Below are positions 62,928-64,000 of a stretch of DNA of 64,000 nucleotides, in pieces (the stretch's first letter is position 1; the number at the start of each line of letters is the position of its first letter). Source of the DNA: an uncultured Rivibacter sp. Its GTDB lineage: Bacteria > Pseudomonadota > Gammaproteobacteria > Burkholderiales > Burkholderiaceae. Below the pieces are notes generated by a model that was given only the letters and a program-made list of their open reading frames with translations, was not told the DNA's origin and made no database searches. The stretch is taken from the NCBI GenBank assembly GCA_946480925.1, contig CAMLLU010000008.1:1-64000 (forward strand), written 5' to 3'. A program made the translations under genes and the position numbers.

Positions 62928-64000
62928 GCATGAACGTCGTCACGCTGCTGTATCTCATTGCCAGCATCTGCTTCATCCAGTCGCTCAAGGGCCTGTCGCA
63001 CCCCACCACGTCGATCCGCGGCAACTTGTTCGGCATGGTCGGCATGACCATCGCCGTGTTCACCACCGCGGCGCTGATCGTCAAGCTCGCGCAGATGGCC
63101 GGCCAGGACGGCATGGTGGGCATGGGCTGGGTGCTGCTGGGCCTGCTGGCCGGCGGTGCCTACGGCGCCTGGCGCGCCAAGACGGTCGAGATGACCAAGA
63201 TGCCCGAGCTGGTGGCCTTCTTCCACAGCATGATCGGCCTGTCGGCCGTGTTCATCGCGGTGGCGGCGGCGGTGGAGCCCTGGGCCTTCGGCATCACGGC
63301 CAAGGGCGGCGCCATTCCGGTGGGCAACCGCATCGAGCTCGCGCTCGGCGCGGCCATCGGGGCCATCACCTTCAGCGGCTCGGTCATCGCCTTCGGCAAG
63401 CTCTCCGGAAAGTACAAGTTCCGCCTGTTCCAGGGAGCGCCGGTCGTGTTCAAGGGGCAGCACCTTCTGAACCTGGCGCTGGGCATTGCGATGGTGGTGT
63501 TCATCGCCGGCTATGCCATCACCGAAGCGCGCATCGACTTCTGGGTGCTGCTGGCCACCGCCTTCGTGCTGGGCGTGCTGATCATCATCCCCATCGGCGG
63601 GGCCGACATGCCGGTGGTGGTGTCCATGCTCAACAGCTACTCGGGCTGGGCGGCCGCGGGCATCGGCTTCTCGCTCAACAACAGCATGCTGATCATCGCC
63701 GGCTCGCTGGTGGGCAGCTCGGGCGCGATCCTGAGCTACATCATGTGCAAGGCGATGAACCGCTCGTTCTTCAACGTGATCCTGGGCGGTTTCGGCGGTG
63801 ATGCGGGAACCGCGGCCGGCGGCGCCAAGGAGCAGCGCCCGGTCAAGAGCGGCAGCGCAGACGACGCGGCCTTCGTGCTGGGCAATGCCGAGACCGTGAT
63901 CATCGTGCCGGGCTACGGCCTGGCCGTGGCGCGCGCGCAGCATGCGGTGAAGGAGCTGGCCGAGAAGCTCACGCACAAGGGCGTGACGGTGAAGTACGCC
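62924..64000 (+). CDS. pntB: NAD(P) transhydrogenase subunit beta, 3' truncated by window
   Basis: At least 359 codons, open at the window end. About eight or nine membrane helices (first VVTLLYLIASICFIQSLKGL, then VLLATAFVLGVLIIIPIGG) lead to an NADP(H)-binding domain with the GYGLAVARAQHAVKELAE motif. MTKMPELVAFFHSMIGLSA and IGGADMPVVVSMLNSYSGWA are signature stretches of PntB. The first ATG overlaps the pntAb stop; a second ATG is six bases further. It completes the transhydrogenase operon. Confidence 0.95.
   Translation, partial: MSMNVVTLLYLIASICFIQSLKGLSHPTTSIRGNLFGMVGMTIAVFTTAALIVKLAQMAGQDGMVGMGWVLLGLLAGGAYGAWRAKTVEMTKMPELVAFFHSMIGLSAVFIAVAAAVEPWAFGITAKGGAIPVGNRIELALGAAIGAITFSGSVIAFGKLSGKYKFRLFQGAPVVFKGQHLLNLALGIAMVVFIAGYAITEARIDFWVLLATAFVLGVLIIIPIGGADMPVVVSMLNSYSGWAAAGIGFSLNNSMLIIAGSLVGSSGAILSYIMCKAMNRSFFNVILGGFGGDAGTAAGGAKEQRPVKSGSADDAAFVLGNAETVIIVPGYGLAVARAQHAVKELAEKLTHKGVTVKYA

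Overview
The window looks like chromosomal DNA of a high-GC betaproteobacterium of the order Burkholderiales, in the Rubrivivax/Methylibium/Rhizobacter neighbourhood. I infer this from protein flavour (DUF4148 and SapC proteins, a split transhydrogenase operon containing panD, a CysB-type regulator near a sulfate transporter) and from dispersed GC-rich intergenic repeats typical of that order. No database search was possible, so the species is open. I recognised no rRNA, tRNA or CRISPR array.

Layout. 1-4200: tail of a type VI secretion VgrG with a C-terminal extension, a probable peptidoglycan-peptidase effector, and two tandem secreted immunity-like genes separated by a broken copy of the effector 3' end. 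4300-8660: housekeeping genes on both strands (dienelactone hydrolase, MurQ, histidine phosphatase, GST, Mop protein, small alpha/beta hydrolase). 8670-13916: sulfate uptake (two sulfate-binding proteins, CysT, CysW, CysA). 14022-16858: a lower-GC two-gene cassette (TIGR04141/DUF6119-like protein plus PIN-like protein) lying between cysA and the downstream genes that include cysB. 17259-22511: DUF72 protein, a c-di-GMP-I (GEMM) riboswitch before an unknown 114-aa gene, cysB, a PLP dehydratase, tag with a coupled small ORF, and a SET-domain protein. 22733-25144: a Crp/Fnr regulator divergent from a membrane protein joining a 2Fe-2S ferredoxin domain to a class III cyclase. 25208-27190: DoxX, DUF4148 and an OmpR-type regulator fused to an Hpt-like domain. 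27389-53829: SapC, a 7998-codon LktA/FHA-type adhesin gene (24 kb) with 603-bp in-frame repeats, and its TpsB transporter. 54000-57197: MacB-like export operon. 57307-64000: CAP lipoprotein, mnmA, a small-protein/ferritin-like pair, a Nudix hydrolase, and pntAa-panD-pntAb-pntB, the last running off the window.

How the parts work together. The T6SS block reads as effector plus periplasmic immunity, with a duplication that made a second immunity allele. The sulfate genes form a transporter, probably under CysB; both binding-protein genes share a conserved upstream block. The adhesin block is a two-partner secretion system with a divergent response regulator. The most promising little-described elements are the riboswitch-controlled 114-aa gene, the LAS-type effector with its duplicated immunity genes, the ferredoxin-cyclase/Crp pair, the TIGR04141-PIN cassette, and the exact 603-bp repeat array of the adhesin.
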